In this document: positions 16,007 through 25,642 of the stretch, piece after piece
Layout: each line of letters begins with the position of its first letter
How positions within the stretch are numbered: position 1 is the first letter of the stretch
From: Kiloniella laminariae
Lineage (GTDB): Bacteria; Pseudomonadota; Alphaproteobacteria; Kiloniellales; Kiloniellaceae
Length of the DNA stretch: 64,000 nt
Reading direction: 5' to 3'
Assembly (NCBI RefSeq): GCF_027214005.1
Contig: NZ_JAPWGY010000002.1
Coordinates: 372,001-436,000, forward strand
Program-made: the position numbers and the translations under genes
The notes under the pieces: generated by a model
Told to the model about the DNA's origin: nothing
Databases searched by the model: none
What the model saw: the letters and a program-made list of their open reading frames with translations, nothing else

Positions 16007-17308
16007 TCAGGAGGCCTTTTCCAGCACGGCGCAAAAGAAACCGTCGAGCCCGTGTTGTGCCGGGGTCAGCTGCATGGCTGCCCTCTGAAACGGACAGTCT
16101 TTCCCGCCAATAGATTGCCAGACCAGTCGGGCGTCCATCTGAGTAAAATCAGGATGTTTCTTGAGGAAGGCAGCGACCTGCTGTTCATTTTCTTCGGCAA
16201 AAAGCGAGCAGGTTGCATAGATCAGACGCCCCCCCGGCTTGACGCAGGGTGCAGCCTGATCCAGCACGGAAAGCTGGAGGCTGCGGTAGTGATCAAGGCG
16301 TTCGCGGGTCAGATGCAGACGGGCATCCGGCTGCCGCCGCCAGGTGCCACTGCCTGAACAGGGGGCATCGACCAGGACCCGGTCAAATCCGAGTACCGCA
16401 AAGCCGCGCAGGGTAACCTTGTCGAGGCGGGCATAGCGGACAATACCAACCCCGGCTTTGCTGACACGCGGTTCTGCCCGTTGCAGACGTTTGGGATCCA
16501 CATCCATAGCGACAAGATCCCCGTCATTTTCCATCGAGGCAGCCAGGGCCAGGGTTTTGCCCCCTGCCCCGGCGCAAAGATCGATCACCGACATGCCGGG
16601 CCGGGCATCACAGAGCAGGGCAATCATCTGGGAGCCTTCGTCCTGAACCTCGACCTGTCCCTCCCGATAGGCCCGGCTGTTGCCGAGGGTTGTGCGTCCC
16701 TCCACCCGCAGCCCCCAGGGAGAATGTCCGGTTTTCTCGCAAGCAATACCATCAGATACAAGCTGTTCCAGAACTTCGTCCCGTTTGCCGCGCAGAATGT
16801 TGACCCGCAGGTCAATCGAGGCTTCCCCCTTCAGGCCCGCAACTTCACTCCTTGCCTGTTCTGCGCCGTATTGCTGTTCAAACAGGCTGAAGAGCCAATC
16901 CGGTAATTCACCCAGCACCGCTGGAGACATATCAGGATGATCCAGGGCAAAACCTTCCAACGTTGCCAAGGCCTCGCCTTCGAAGAGGCTCAAAGGTTCG
17001 GGGCTGTGTTGTCCACCATCACAATAGATCTCCAGATCCGAGACCTTCAGTCCCTCGGCAAGAAGGGAATAAGCCAGTACCAGCGAACGGCTGTTGCCTT
17101 CCAGTCCCGCCTGGAGTGTCCACCAGTCCAGACGGCACATGGAACGGATAACCCCGTAGATACGGCCGCTGATGTCGCGGCGATCGCCCGAGCCAATAAA
17201 ACGCCGTGCCCGCAAATAGTTCGTCACCACCCGGTCCATGGGCAGGGAACTTTCCAGAACTTCGCTCAGAAGTTCGATGGTGGTCTGAATGCGGCCTGAT
17301 GGTTTCAT
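16007..17308 (-). CDS. RsmB/NOP family RNA cytosine-C5 methyltransferase
   Basis: A 433-residue SAM-dependent m5C methyltransferase, most likely acting on 16S rRNA. The N-terminal helical NusB/RsmB-like region (1-150) is followed by the catalytic domain: SAM-binding DLCAGAGGKTLAL (about 244-256), motif IV DAPCSGSGTWRR (Cys 317) and motif VI YATCSL (Cys 367, the nucleophile). Both cysteines are in place, so it is likely active. The family has several paralogs with different target positions (C967, C1407 and others), so I give no symbol. It ends next to the 16-bp tandem repeats. Confidence 0.88.
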   Translation of the reverse strand: MKPSGRIQTTIELLSEVLESSLPMDRVVTNYLRARRFIGSGDRRDISGRIYGVIRSMCRLDWWTLQAGLEGNSRSLVLAYSLLAEGLKVSDLEIYCDGGQHSPEPLSLFEGEALATLEGFALDHPDMSPAVLGELPDWLFSLFEQQYGAEQARSEVAGLKGEASIDLRVNILRGKRDEVLEQLVSDGIACEKTGHSPWGLRVEGRTTLGNSRAYREGQVEVQDEGSQMIALLCDARPGMSVIDLCAGAGGKTLALAASMENDGDLVAMDVDPKRLQRAEPRVSKAGVGIVRYARLDKVTLRGFAVLGFDRVLVDAPCSGSGTWRRQPDARLHLTRERLDHYRSLQLSVLDQAAPCVKPGGRLIYATCSLFAEENEQQVAAFLKKHPDFTQMDARLVWQSIGGKDCPFQRAAMQLTPAQHGLDGFFCAVLEKAS

Positions 17309-17410
17309 AGATAGTCCAAGTATGTATTAACGATAATGTGTCCCGGCTTGGTCATTACCAAACACCCAAACACAAAAGCAGTCCTAGACTAATATTTGTA
17401 ACAAATCACT

Positions 17411-18178
17411 TTAAAAACGCTTGGTTAATCCAAAACGAAGATTGTGAGATTGGAAATCTGCATCGTATTTAAATCCATCTTGTGCGTCATTACTAAGCGC
17501 GCTTCTACCATCGACAATGTCTGGAAAATAACTAAACAGATAATCACCGCGTAAAGACCAACCATCACCAATCATATAGTTCACACCCAAGCCGGAAGAA
17601 ACCCCGAGAGCAATTTTTGAATCACTAAATGATGCCGTTACGCCACTGCTATCAGAAAATCGCGAACTATACTTAAACTTTCCTATCGATGGTCCCGCAG
17701 AGACATGGAATAATGCCTTACCTACCGCGTAGCCTACTTTTGGCCTAAGACTAAACATCAATCTAGTTTCTATGGTATCCTGCTGGCTAAAAAGGGTTCC
17801 AGGTAATGTATCATATGGAACACCACTTACTCCCTCGGTCTCGGAAAAATCAATGACAGTCAGATCGGTTTCAATCCCATAGGTGATATTATCTTTTTGA
17901 AAATCATATCCGGCAATAAATGATCCCGTAAAGCTTTGCCCATCAATCTTTCGATCGAACAGACCACCTAACTGTTCGGGGTCACCTGGTACAAAATAGG
18001 CCCCATCATCAATCACATCATTACTGGAATCAGCAGCACCATGAACACCACCAATTGAAAAACCAACATGCAAACCTTGCCAGTTATGCGGTTGTTGTAA
18101 GTCACTAGCAAAAACGCTTAAATTGAAAATAGTGGTAACAATGATTCCAAGAACAAAGGATCGCACAATAGAGAACAT
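17411..18178 (-). CDS. Outer membrane beta-barrel protein
   Basis: A 255-residue predicted outer-membrane barrel of the Omp25/porin-like type. An N-terminal signal peptide (about 1-24, ending VFASD) leads to alternating beta strands such as FTGSFIAGYDFQKDNITYGIETDLTV and SLRGDYLFSYFP, and the last residue is Phe (FGLTKRF), the recognition signal of the BAM complex. Base composition is clearly more AT-rich than the neighbours, and codons such as AAT, ATA and TTA are common, which suggests acquisition from elsewhere. It is monocistronic, with AT-rich flanks on both sides. Confidence 0.83.
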   Translation of the reverse strand: MFSIVRSFVLGIIVTTIFNLSVFASDLQQPHNWQGLHVGFSIGGVHGAADSSNDVIDDGAYFVPGDPEQLGGLFDRKIDGQSFTGSFIAGYDFQKDNITYGIETDLTVIDFSETEGVSGVPYDTLPGTLFSQQDTIETRLMFSLRPKVGYAVGKALFHVSAGPSIGKFKYSSRFSDSSGVTASFSDSKIALGVSSGLGVNYMIGDGWSLRGDYLFSYFPDIVDGRSALSNDAQDGFKYDADFQSHNLRFGLTKRF

Positions 18179-18284
18179 TCGAAATTTCCCATTTTAAATA
18201 TAGCGTTAGCTCTACAATATATTTAAAAACCATATAGTAAATTAAAATAATGATAACTTTGATCAAAATATAACGCCACACGTA

Positions 18285-18316
18285 AAAAGGGCGCTTCCAC
18301 TATGAAACGCCCTTTT
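18285..18316 (-). terminator. Rho-independent terminator after guaB
   Basis: AAAAGGGCG pairs with CGCCCTTTT around a 14-base loop. On the minus strand the stem is followed by TTTTTACG, 46 bases past the guaB stop. Confidence 0.75.
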
Positions 18317-18361
18317 GCTCGTTCAGTTAAAATGCTCGCGAATACTCCCGACTTTTAACTC

Positions 18362-20127
<1,766 letters not shown>

Positions 20128-20841
20128 CTAGTTTTCCTTAAAGCCCGTGGCCACCATAAACATCTCGGAAGAATCCTTGCGGCTTGAGTCCGGCTTGAAG
20201 TGTTTTACTGACTTGAACTTGGTTTTGACCAGCTTGAGCAGTTCACTCTGGGCCCCCCCCTGCAGTACCTTGGCAACAAATGATCCGCCAGGCACCAGGA
20301 CCTCATCCGCAAACATCAGCGCGGTTTCAACCAGCCCCATGATTTTCAGATGGTCGGTTTGTGGATGTCCCGAAGCTGCCGCCGCCATATCCGAAAGGAC
20401 CAGATCAGCCGGACCGTTCAGTGCTTCCTTAAGACGGGCCGGGGCATCATCTTCCATAAAATCACCCTGCAGCAGGATCACGCCGGCAATGGGCTCTACT
20501 TCCTGCAAATCAAATCCGACAATGCGGGCTCCGGGGCCACAGCGTTCAACCGCCACCTGACACCAGCCGCCAGGGGCACAGCCCAGATCAACAATACGGG
20601 AATTCTTTTTCAACAGGTTGAACTTGTCATCGATCTGCGCAATTTTGAAAGCGGCCCGCCCGCGATAGCCGCGTTTCTTGGCTTCCTGTACATAAGGATC
20701 ATTAAGCTGACGCTGCAACCAGCGGGCAGAAGAGTTTGAGCGCCCGCGGGCCGTCTTCACCCGCACCTTCAGGCCGCCGCGTCCCGAGGGATTGCTGCTG
20801 GGGCGAGAGCCGCCCTTGTTCGATTTGCCTGAAGTGCTCAT
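20128..20841 (-). CDS. rlmE: 23S rRNA 2'-O-methyltransferase RlmE
   Basis: RlmE (RrmJ, FtsJ) methylates the 2'-O of U2552 in 23S rRNA, a late step of 50S assembly. The 237-residue protein has a basic Ser/Gly/Arg-rich N-terminus (1-40), then YRGRAAFKIAQIDDKFNLL, the SAM motif VDLGCAPGGWCQVA, DLVLSDMAAAASGHP with the catalytic Asp, and SFVAKVLQGG with the catalytic Lys. The C-terminus with KPDSSRKDSSEMFMVATGF fits the family. It follows the ppx/gppA gene by 127 bases on the same strand, a pairing common in alphaproteobacteria. Confidence 0.94.
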   Translation of the reverse strand: MSTSGKSNKGGSRPSSNPSGRGGLKVRVKTARGRSNSSARWLQRQLNDPYVQEAKKRGYRGRAAFKIAQIDDKFNLLKKNSRIVDLGCAPGGWCQVAVERCGPGARIVGFDLQEVEPIAGVILLQGDFMEDDAPARLKEALNGPADLVLSDMAAAASGHPQTDHLKIMGLVETALMFADEVLVPGGSFVAKVLQGGAQSELLKLVKTKFKSVKHFKPDSSRKDSSEMFMVATGFKEN

Positions 20842-20968
20842 GTGTTTCTTTTCCCAAATATCGCAAAACTGTGCCTGTGACCATTCACCTGTGATCCTTC
20901 ACAGCAATGAGGGATCACCTGCGACAGAGTTTCTGATCGTCGTGACAGAATAGCCGCTTACGCCGGAA

Positions 20969-22000
20969 CTATCCACCATTCATCAATTTGTAAAGAATTC
21001 CTTCGCGCAGCCCCCGATCCGCCACCCGAAGCTGTGGCACAGGCCAGAGACGGGCCAGCGCTTCAAATACGGCACAGCCCGCCACCACCAGATCCGCCCG
21101 CTGATCACCAATACAGGGATTTGCCACCCGCTGGTCATAACTCATAGCCGCGATCTTGTGACAAAGCCCCACCGCAGTGGTCCGGTTCATCAGGGTACCA
21201 TCAACCCGGTTGCGGTCATAGCGCGGCAGCTTTTTATAGACCCCGACCAGTGTTGTCACCGTACCGGAAGTGCCAAGCATCTGTAACTTGCCCTCGGCAA
21301 TGCGGCGGGCAAAACCGTGTTTTTGTTCAAAAGCCTGGAAGTCGCTCTGGATTTCATCAACCATCTGGCGGTAAAGATTCTGAGGGATATCCTTGCCACC
21401 ATATTTTTCTGCCAGACTGACAACCCCTTTGGGCACAGAGAACCAGTCCTGCATCACGGGCTCCGGCCCGTTTCCACCATCAGGCCCTTCGGGCAGACGA
21501 ATCCAGCTGACCTCGGTGCTGCCTCCGCCGATATCAAAAATCAGCGCTTCGGGAATATCAGGATTGAGCAAGGGTGCACAGCCCAGAATTCCCAGACTGG
21601 CCTCTTCGCTGTGATCAATAATTTCGAGCTGTAACCCGGTTTCCGCCGCCACCCGCTCAACAAAAACGTCGCGATTGGCCGCACGGCGGCAGGCTTCGGT
21701 CGCCACACAACGCAACCGGGTCACCCCCCGCCGCTGCAGCTTGGCCGCACAGATCGACAGGGCGGAAATCGTTCGGGTCATGGCCGCATCCGACAGTACG
21801 CCGCTTTGGCCCAGCCCCTCGCCCAGACGGACAATACGCGAGAAAGTATCAAGCACACGGAAACTCTTGCGGTTACGCCGGGCGACGAGCAGGCGACAAT
21901 TGTTTGTCCCCAGATCAATCGCGGCATAGATCTGATCGTCTGCCCGCCTGCCGCCCCGACCGGAAAGGGGCCGCTTGCGCGACTGTGTAGTAACCGTCAA
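20969..22000 (-). CDS. Ppx/GppA family exopolyphosphatase/pppGpp phosphatase
   Basis: An ASKHA-fold phosphatase that removes terminal phosphates from polyphosphate or pppGpp. Seen here are the phosphate-1 loop AAIDLGTNNCRLLVA, the central DIGGGSTEV and the GTSGTVTTL motif. From the TTG at 22000 the protein has 343 residues, a single-domain short form as usual in alphaproteobacteria. The TTG has GGAG nine bases upstream; a GTG at 22114 would add 38 residues of polar sequence. Which of the two activities dominates cannot be told. Next to rlmE on the same strand. Confidence 0.85.
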   Translation of the reverse strand: MTVTTQSRKRPLSGRGGRRADDQIYAAIDLGTNNCRLLVARRNRKSFRVLDTFSRIVRLGEGLGQSGVLSDAAMTRTISALSICAAKLQRRGVTRLRCVATEACRRAANRDVFVERVAAETGLQLEIIDHSEEASLGILGCAPLLNPDIPEALIFDIGGGSTEVSWIRLPEGPDGGNGPEPVMQDWFSVPKGVVSLAEKYGGKDIPQNLYRQMVDEIQSDFQAFEQKHGFARRIAEGKLQMLGTSGTVTTLVGVYKKLPRYDRNRVDGTLMNRTTAVGLCHKIAAMSYDQRVANPCIGDQRADLVVAGCAVFEALARLWPVPQLRVADRGLREGILYKLMNGG

Positions 22001-22330
22001 AGAACTCTGCTCCTGCTTCTTGCCTCTGATGCTCGCATCTGATTCTTGCCGAAGACAATAATCCGGCCCTCTTTCATACGTAGTGCAGCGGGGGAAGATC
22101 AACACCCTATTCACACAGAAGCATCGAAAAGTGTAACAAAAATGATCAGGAGATGCGCCAAAGCACCCCCTGGGTTGCCAGACTGGAAAAAATTGCCAAA
22201 AAGATGTAAAAAGGTGTTGTCAGATCATTTTGAAGGGACTATATCAGGCCCCGCACCGCCGTTACAGCTGTTGAAGCTTTATACTGAAGCCATCGGGTTT
22301 CATATGCTTCCGAATGACACTGTATCCTGA
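22001..22330. other. 330-base intergenic region before tRNA-Gln
   Basis: Between the ppx/gppA start and the tRNA. It includes the possible 38-codon N-terminal extension of ppx/gppA up to 22114. The rest is AT-rich and must hold the divergent promoters, but no element is convincing enough to name. Confidence 0.5.
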
Positions 22331-22404
22331 TCCGGGATAGTTTAACGGTAGAACTAAGGACTCTGACTCCTTCAGTCCAGGTTCGAATCCTGGTCCCGGA
22401 TCCA
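22331..22404 (+). tRNA. tRNA-Gln (anticodon CUG)
   Basis: The acceptor stem TCCGGGA/TCCCGGA, D arm GTTTAACGGTAGAAC, anticodon arm AAGGA-CTCTGAC-TCCTT with anticodon CTG, and T arm CCAGG-TTCGAAT-CCTGG all pair perfectly. The 3' CCA is encoded (22402-22404). The discriminator base is T (22401), which is uncommon for tRNA-Gln, whose discriminator is usually G. Confidence 0.93.
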
Positions 22405-22525
22405 AAAATCCCTTTTGAAAATTGTGGCCTGTCCTGTTCTTCCGGGCACATCCTGTTTTTTCATTTTTAAAAATTTCCCGTCCAGCTCTCTATCTGGCTT
22501 CCTTTTTAAATTCTGTTGACGGGTT

Positions 22526-22555
22526 TTAACAGGCTTGCTAATTCTCAAATATGAT
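22526..22555 (+). promoter_or_regulatory. Putative promoter of the XRE-cupin operon
   Basis: A -35 like TTAACA (22526-22531), an 18-base spacer and a -10 like TATGAT (22550-22555) precede the start at 22580. A second possible -10, TATAAT, lies at 22555-22560. Both overlap the operator at 22541-22577. Confidence 0.45.
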
Positions 22556-22577
22556 ATAATTTTTCATATATGAGAAT
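22541..22577. promoter_or_regulatory. Autoregulatory operator of the XRE-cupin gene
   Basis: ATTCTCAAATATGA and TCATATATGAGAAT are inverted copies (13 of 14 bases match) separated by nine bases. The second arm ends two bases before the start codon and the site overlaps the presumed -10, so binding would block transcription. Confidence 0.65.
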
Positions 22578-22579
22578 CC

Positions 22580-23140
22580 ATGCCATACGATGTCACTGAT
22601 AAACTTGCACAACGCCTGAAACAGCTCCGGCTGGAACGGGGTTGGTCGCTGGATGATCTGGCCGGGAAAAGCGGGGTCAGCCGGGCGACCCTGTCGCGGC
22701 TGGAGAAGGCCGAGGTCAGTCCCACGACGGAAGTTTTGGGCAAGCTTTGCCCGGCCTATGGCCTGACGCTGACCCGGTTGCTGGCCTCGGTCGAAAACCA
22801 GTTTCAGCCTGTGATCCGACACTCAGACCAGAGCATCTGGAATGATCGGGAACAGGGCTATGAACGCCGGGTTGTGTCACCGCCCTCGGCTTCTCTTTCC
22901 GCCGAGATCATTGAGGCGACGCTGCAACCCCGCAGCAACATCAGCTATGACGCACCGCCCGTCCCCGGTCTTAAACACTATCTGGTCATGCTCGAAGGCA
23001 ATCTGACCATTACCATCGAGGGGCAGAAGCATGAACTCGGGCAGGGCGACTGTCTGCGTTATCAACTTTTTGGTTCTTCACAGTTCGTTACAGGTGCGAG
23101 CCCCGCAAAATATCTGCTTTTTCTGAACCAGGATCACTGA
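22580..23140 (+). CDS. XRE family regulator with cupin domain
   Basis: A 186-residue regulator. Residues 5-65 form an XRE helix-turn-helix (RLKQLRLERGWSLDDLAGKSGVSRATLSRLEKAEVSPT) and the C-terminal half is a cupin beta-barrel (GLKHYLVMLEGNLTITIEGQKHELGQGDCLRY), which usually senses a small ligand. Such proteins control amino-acid, amine or sugar genes. The GNAT gene starts one base after its stop, so the two form an operon. A strong dyad overlaps its promoter, consistent with autorepression. Confidence 0.92.
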   Translation: MPYDVTDKLAQRLKQLRLERGWSLDDLAGKSGVSRATLSRLEKAEVSPTTEVLGKLCPAYGLTLTRLLASVENQFQPVIRHSDQSIWNDREQGYERRVVSPPSASLSAEIIEATLQPRSNISYDAPPVPGLKHYLVMLEGNLTITIEGQKHELGQGDCLRYQLFGSSQFVTGASPAKYLLFLNQDH

Positions 23141-23141
23141 G

Positions 23142-23681
23142 ATGTCGCTTTCCCAGCCCCGTATTCAATGCCGCGTTCTGAGACCAGCAGAGCTCCCCGA
23201 TTGTCAGGAACGTCTGGCTGAAATCCTGCACGCCTGTGTCACCAGTGGTGCTTCGGTCAGCTTTATCGAACCCTTCTCGCTTACCGACAGCAGGACCTTT
23301 TGGCAGGACAAGGTATTCCCGGCTGTGTGCAGGGGCGGACGTATCCTGATTGTTGTCGAGATTGACCAGGTTATCGCCGGAACCGTCCAGCTTGATATTG
23401 ACCTGCCGCCCAATCAGCCACACCGCTGTGAAGTTTCCAAGTTGCTGGTGCACCCGGATTATCGCAAGCGGGGTCTGGCAAAAGCCCTGATGACAACCCT
23501 TGAAGATCAGGCCAGGACATTGGACAAAAAGCTGATCACGCTGGATACCAAATCCGGCGACAAGGCCGAACCGCTCTATCATTCGCTGGGGTACTGCACG
23601 GCAGGTTCCATTCCCGGTTTTGCCCTCGACACAACAGGCAACTCGCTGCACGCCACAACCTATATGTACAAAAGACTGTAA
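23142..23681 (+). CDS. GNAT family N-acetyltransferase
   Basis: A 179-residue acetyltransferase of the Gcn5 fold. The acetyl-CoA binding region CEVSKLLVHPDYRKRGLAKALMTTLEDQA (residues about 97-125) with the R-x-x-G-x-A loop is clear, followed by LITLDTKSGDKAEPLYHSLGY. The substrate is unknown; the controlling XRE-cupin partner one base upstream suggests a small molecule sensed by that regulator. Confidence 0.9.
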   Translation: MSLSQPRIQCRVLRPAELPDCQERLAEILHACVTSGASVSFIEPFSLTDSRTFWQDKVFPAVCRGGRILIVVEIDQVIAGTVQLDIDLPPNQPHRCEVSKLLVHPDYRKRGLAKALMTTLEDQARTLDKKLITLDTKSGDKAEPLYHSLGYCTAGSIPGFALDTTGNSLHATTYMYKRL

Positions 23682-23818
23682 AAACCTGCCGTTCTCATTT
23701 CTCCTTGCTTTTCAATAAACTGCTTCAAAAGAAGAGCTATATTGCGTAGGCTGGTATCTGTTTCAGGTGACGTCTGACCTGTATTCACCCCCGCGTTTTT
23801 CGCAAGGAAGAGATATCC

Positions 23819-24907
23819 GTGCCCCAACAAGAACAGCTGACCGACCTGCTCAAGTCCCTGATCCGCCAGCCATCGGTTGTCGGTTCAGAGCATTCGTTTT
23901 TCCGCGTATTACAACGCGAACTGGAAGAGCGCGGGGCCAAGGTCACCTGGTATGAAGGACTGCTGGTGGCGCAGGGCAACAGGCCAAGCTCGGCCTTTTT
24001 TTCTGCCCACATTGACCGGCACGGGCTGATCTGCACCGGGCCGAACGAGTTTCAATATGCCGCCTTTGTTGCCGGGAACCGGTCTGACCTTTTGGGGAAC
24101 TCGGTTTCTGAAAAGCTGATGATGAAGATTGTCGATCGTTTCAAGGCGGTTGAGGTCATGGCCTATGAGCCCTGGTCAGGCGCCTATCGTGGCAAAGGGG
24201 TCATCACCAATGCCTATGTCTGCGAATTCAGAAGCAACCTGATTTTCGAGGTCGACGGGCTGGAACATCTGGTCGCAGGAACGCCCGTGGCCTTTTCAGA
24301 CCGCCTGAGCATCAGGGATGACCTGTTCAGCGGTCAGCTGGATAACGTTCTGACCGCTGCCCATCTGGTGCATCTCTACAGCCTTGGCTTTCAGGGCACC
24401 GCCTTTTTTACTGCCCAGGAAGAATCAGGCAGCAGCTGGCGGTTCCTGCTGGAGTGGTTCCGGCGTTTCGGTGGCGCGACAGACCGATTGGTGGTGGTAG
24501 ATACCAGCCCCTATCCCGACCGGGAAAGCGCCGACCAGCAGGATGTTATCCTGCGCCGTCGTGACGCCAATGCTGCTTTTAACCCGGAAACGACTGACAG
24601 ACTGGAACGTCTCTGTCTCGAGCTTGGCATCAGCTATGGATTCAAGGATGCCTATATCGAGGAAAAGAACCTGCAGGCGGCAAAACTCGGCAAGGAAGCC
24701 CAGTCCATCGGCAGTACGGAAATGGGCCGGATCATCGCCGCCTCGAACGGCTTCGTACAGGGAACCACCCTGCAGATTCCCACCACCGGTTACCACACCA
24801 TGGAAGAGTCTGCCTCGCAGAAGTCCTGTGAAGCCTTTACCCGCTTGCTGCTGCGCCTTGCCAAAGTCGGTATTGCCCACGATCAAGCCGACAAGAACAG
24901 CCGATAA
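23819..24907 (+). CDS. M42-like aminopeptidase/M20 metallopeptidase
   Basis: A 362-residue hydrolase with the PepM42/M20 fold. Seen are the first metal site in SAHIDRHGLI, a bridging Asp in GQLDNVLTAAHLV, the catalytic Glu-Glu in FFTAQEESGSS, VVVDTSPYPD and a C-terminal PTTGYHTMEESAS with the last His ligand. This matches M42 glutamyl aminopeptidase-like enzymes, although it is slightly divergent. The start is GTG at 23819 with AGGAAGAG seven bases upstream. The coq7 gene follows by 20 bases. Confidence 0.8.
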   Translation: MPQQEQLTDLLKSLIRQPSVVGSEHSFFRVLQRELEERGAKVTWYEGLLVAQGNRPSSAFFSAHIDRHGLICTGPNEFQYAAFVAGNRSDLLGNSVSEKLMMKIVDRFKAVEVMAYEPWSGAYRGKGVITNAYVCEFRSNLIFEVDGLEHLVAGTPVAFSDRLSIRDDLFSGQLDNVLTAAHLVHLYSLGFQGTAFFTAQEESGSSWRFLLEWFRRFGGATDRLVVVDTSPYPDRESADQQDVILRRRDANAAFNPETTDRLERLCLELGISYGFKDAYIEEKNLQAAKLGKEAQSIGSTEMGRIIAASNGFVQGTTLQIPTTGYHTMEESASQKSCEAFTRLLLRLAKVGIAHDQADKNSR

Positions 24908-24927
24908 ACAGCAAAACGGATCAGGTA

Positions 24928-25548
24928 ATGGGTCGGGGAATGAATCAGGAAATGGATCTGGCAGCAGCAAAAACCATTCGCAGAATTGTCAAGGTCAACC
25001 ATGCCGGTGAATATGGTGCAATCCGGATCTACCGGGCCCAAATCTGGGTTGCCCGGCGGCTTTATCCGGACACTGTCGCCTTTCTTGAAGAAACCCTGGC
25101 GCACGAGATTGACCACTGTCAGCTGTTCAGGGATGCCATGCCCGCGCGTCAGGCCCGCCCCTGCCGTGTGATGGCCCTTTGGGGGAACGGCGGATTTCTG
25201 TTGGGCTTCGTCACAGCCCTGATGGGACGTCAGGGTATCTGGATCTGTACCGCAGCAGTAGAAGGAGCCGTTCATCACCACCTTGATGATCAGCTGTTGT
25301 TTTTAAAAAACCGGGACCCCGAGCTCCACACGCTGATCGCAACAATCCAGGATCAGGAACTGGGGCACCTAAATCACGCGCTAGAGCGCCTTTCAACACC
25401 AACTGGTTTCTGGAGCAAGGCTCTTCATCAGATCATTACCCTTTCCACAAATATCGTGATGTGGCTCTCGACCTGGGGGGATTCAACACGAATGGCGCGT
25501 GAACTAAAGGCTTCCCGACAAAAGACAAACAATCAAAAAGCCGCCTGA
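24928..25548 (+). CDS. coq7: Demethoxyubiquinone hydroxylase family protein
   Basis: Coq7 is a membrane-bound di-iron hydroxylase that makes the C6 hydroxyl of ubiquinone. The 206-residue protein keeps the ligands: Glu in VNHAGEYGAI, the first ExxH in HEIDHCQLF, Glu in AVEGAVHHHL and the second ExxH in QELGHLNHA. An interfacial hydrophobic stretch lies at about 85-110. Starts at 24928, 24940 and 24952 are all possible; the region before VNHAGEYGA is short in any case. It is 20 bases after the peptidase gene. Confidence 0.9.
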   Translation: MGRGMNQEMDLAAAKTIRRIVKVNHAGEYGAIRIYRAQIWVARRLYPDTVAFLEETLAHEIDHCQLFRDAMPARQARPCRVMALWGNGGFLLGFVTALMGRQGIWICTAAVEGAVHHHLDDQLLFLKNRDPELHTLIATIQDQELGHLNHALERLSTPTGFWSKALHQIITLSTNIVMWLSTWGDSTRMARELKASRQKTNNQKAA

Positions 25549-25642
25549 ACAGCTGTTCTTTTCACCTGTCGAGACAAGGATTACCCCGGCAGCCTGTTCG
25601 CACGCCCCCGACCAAACTGATAACGCGTATCTGGCCGCTTAT

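Noticed and set aside
20842-20968. Hairpin GTGATCC/GGATCAC between ppx/gppA and rlmE as a terminator
   Set aside because: A 7-bp stem with a 14-base loop and no T tract; the two genes are probably cotranscribed.
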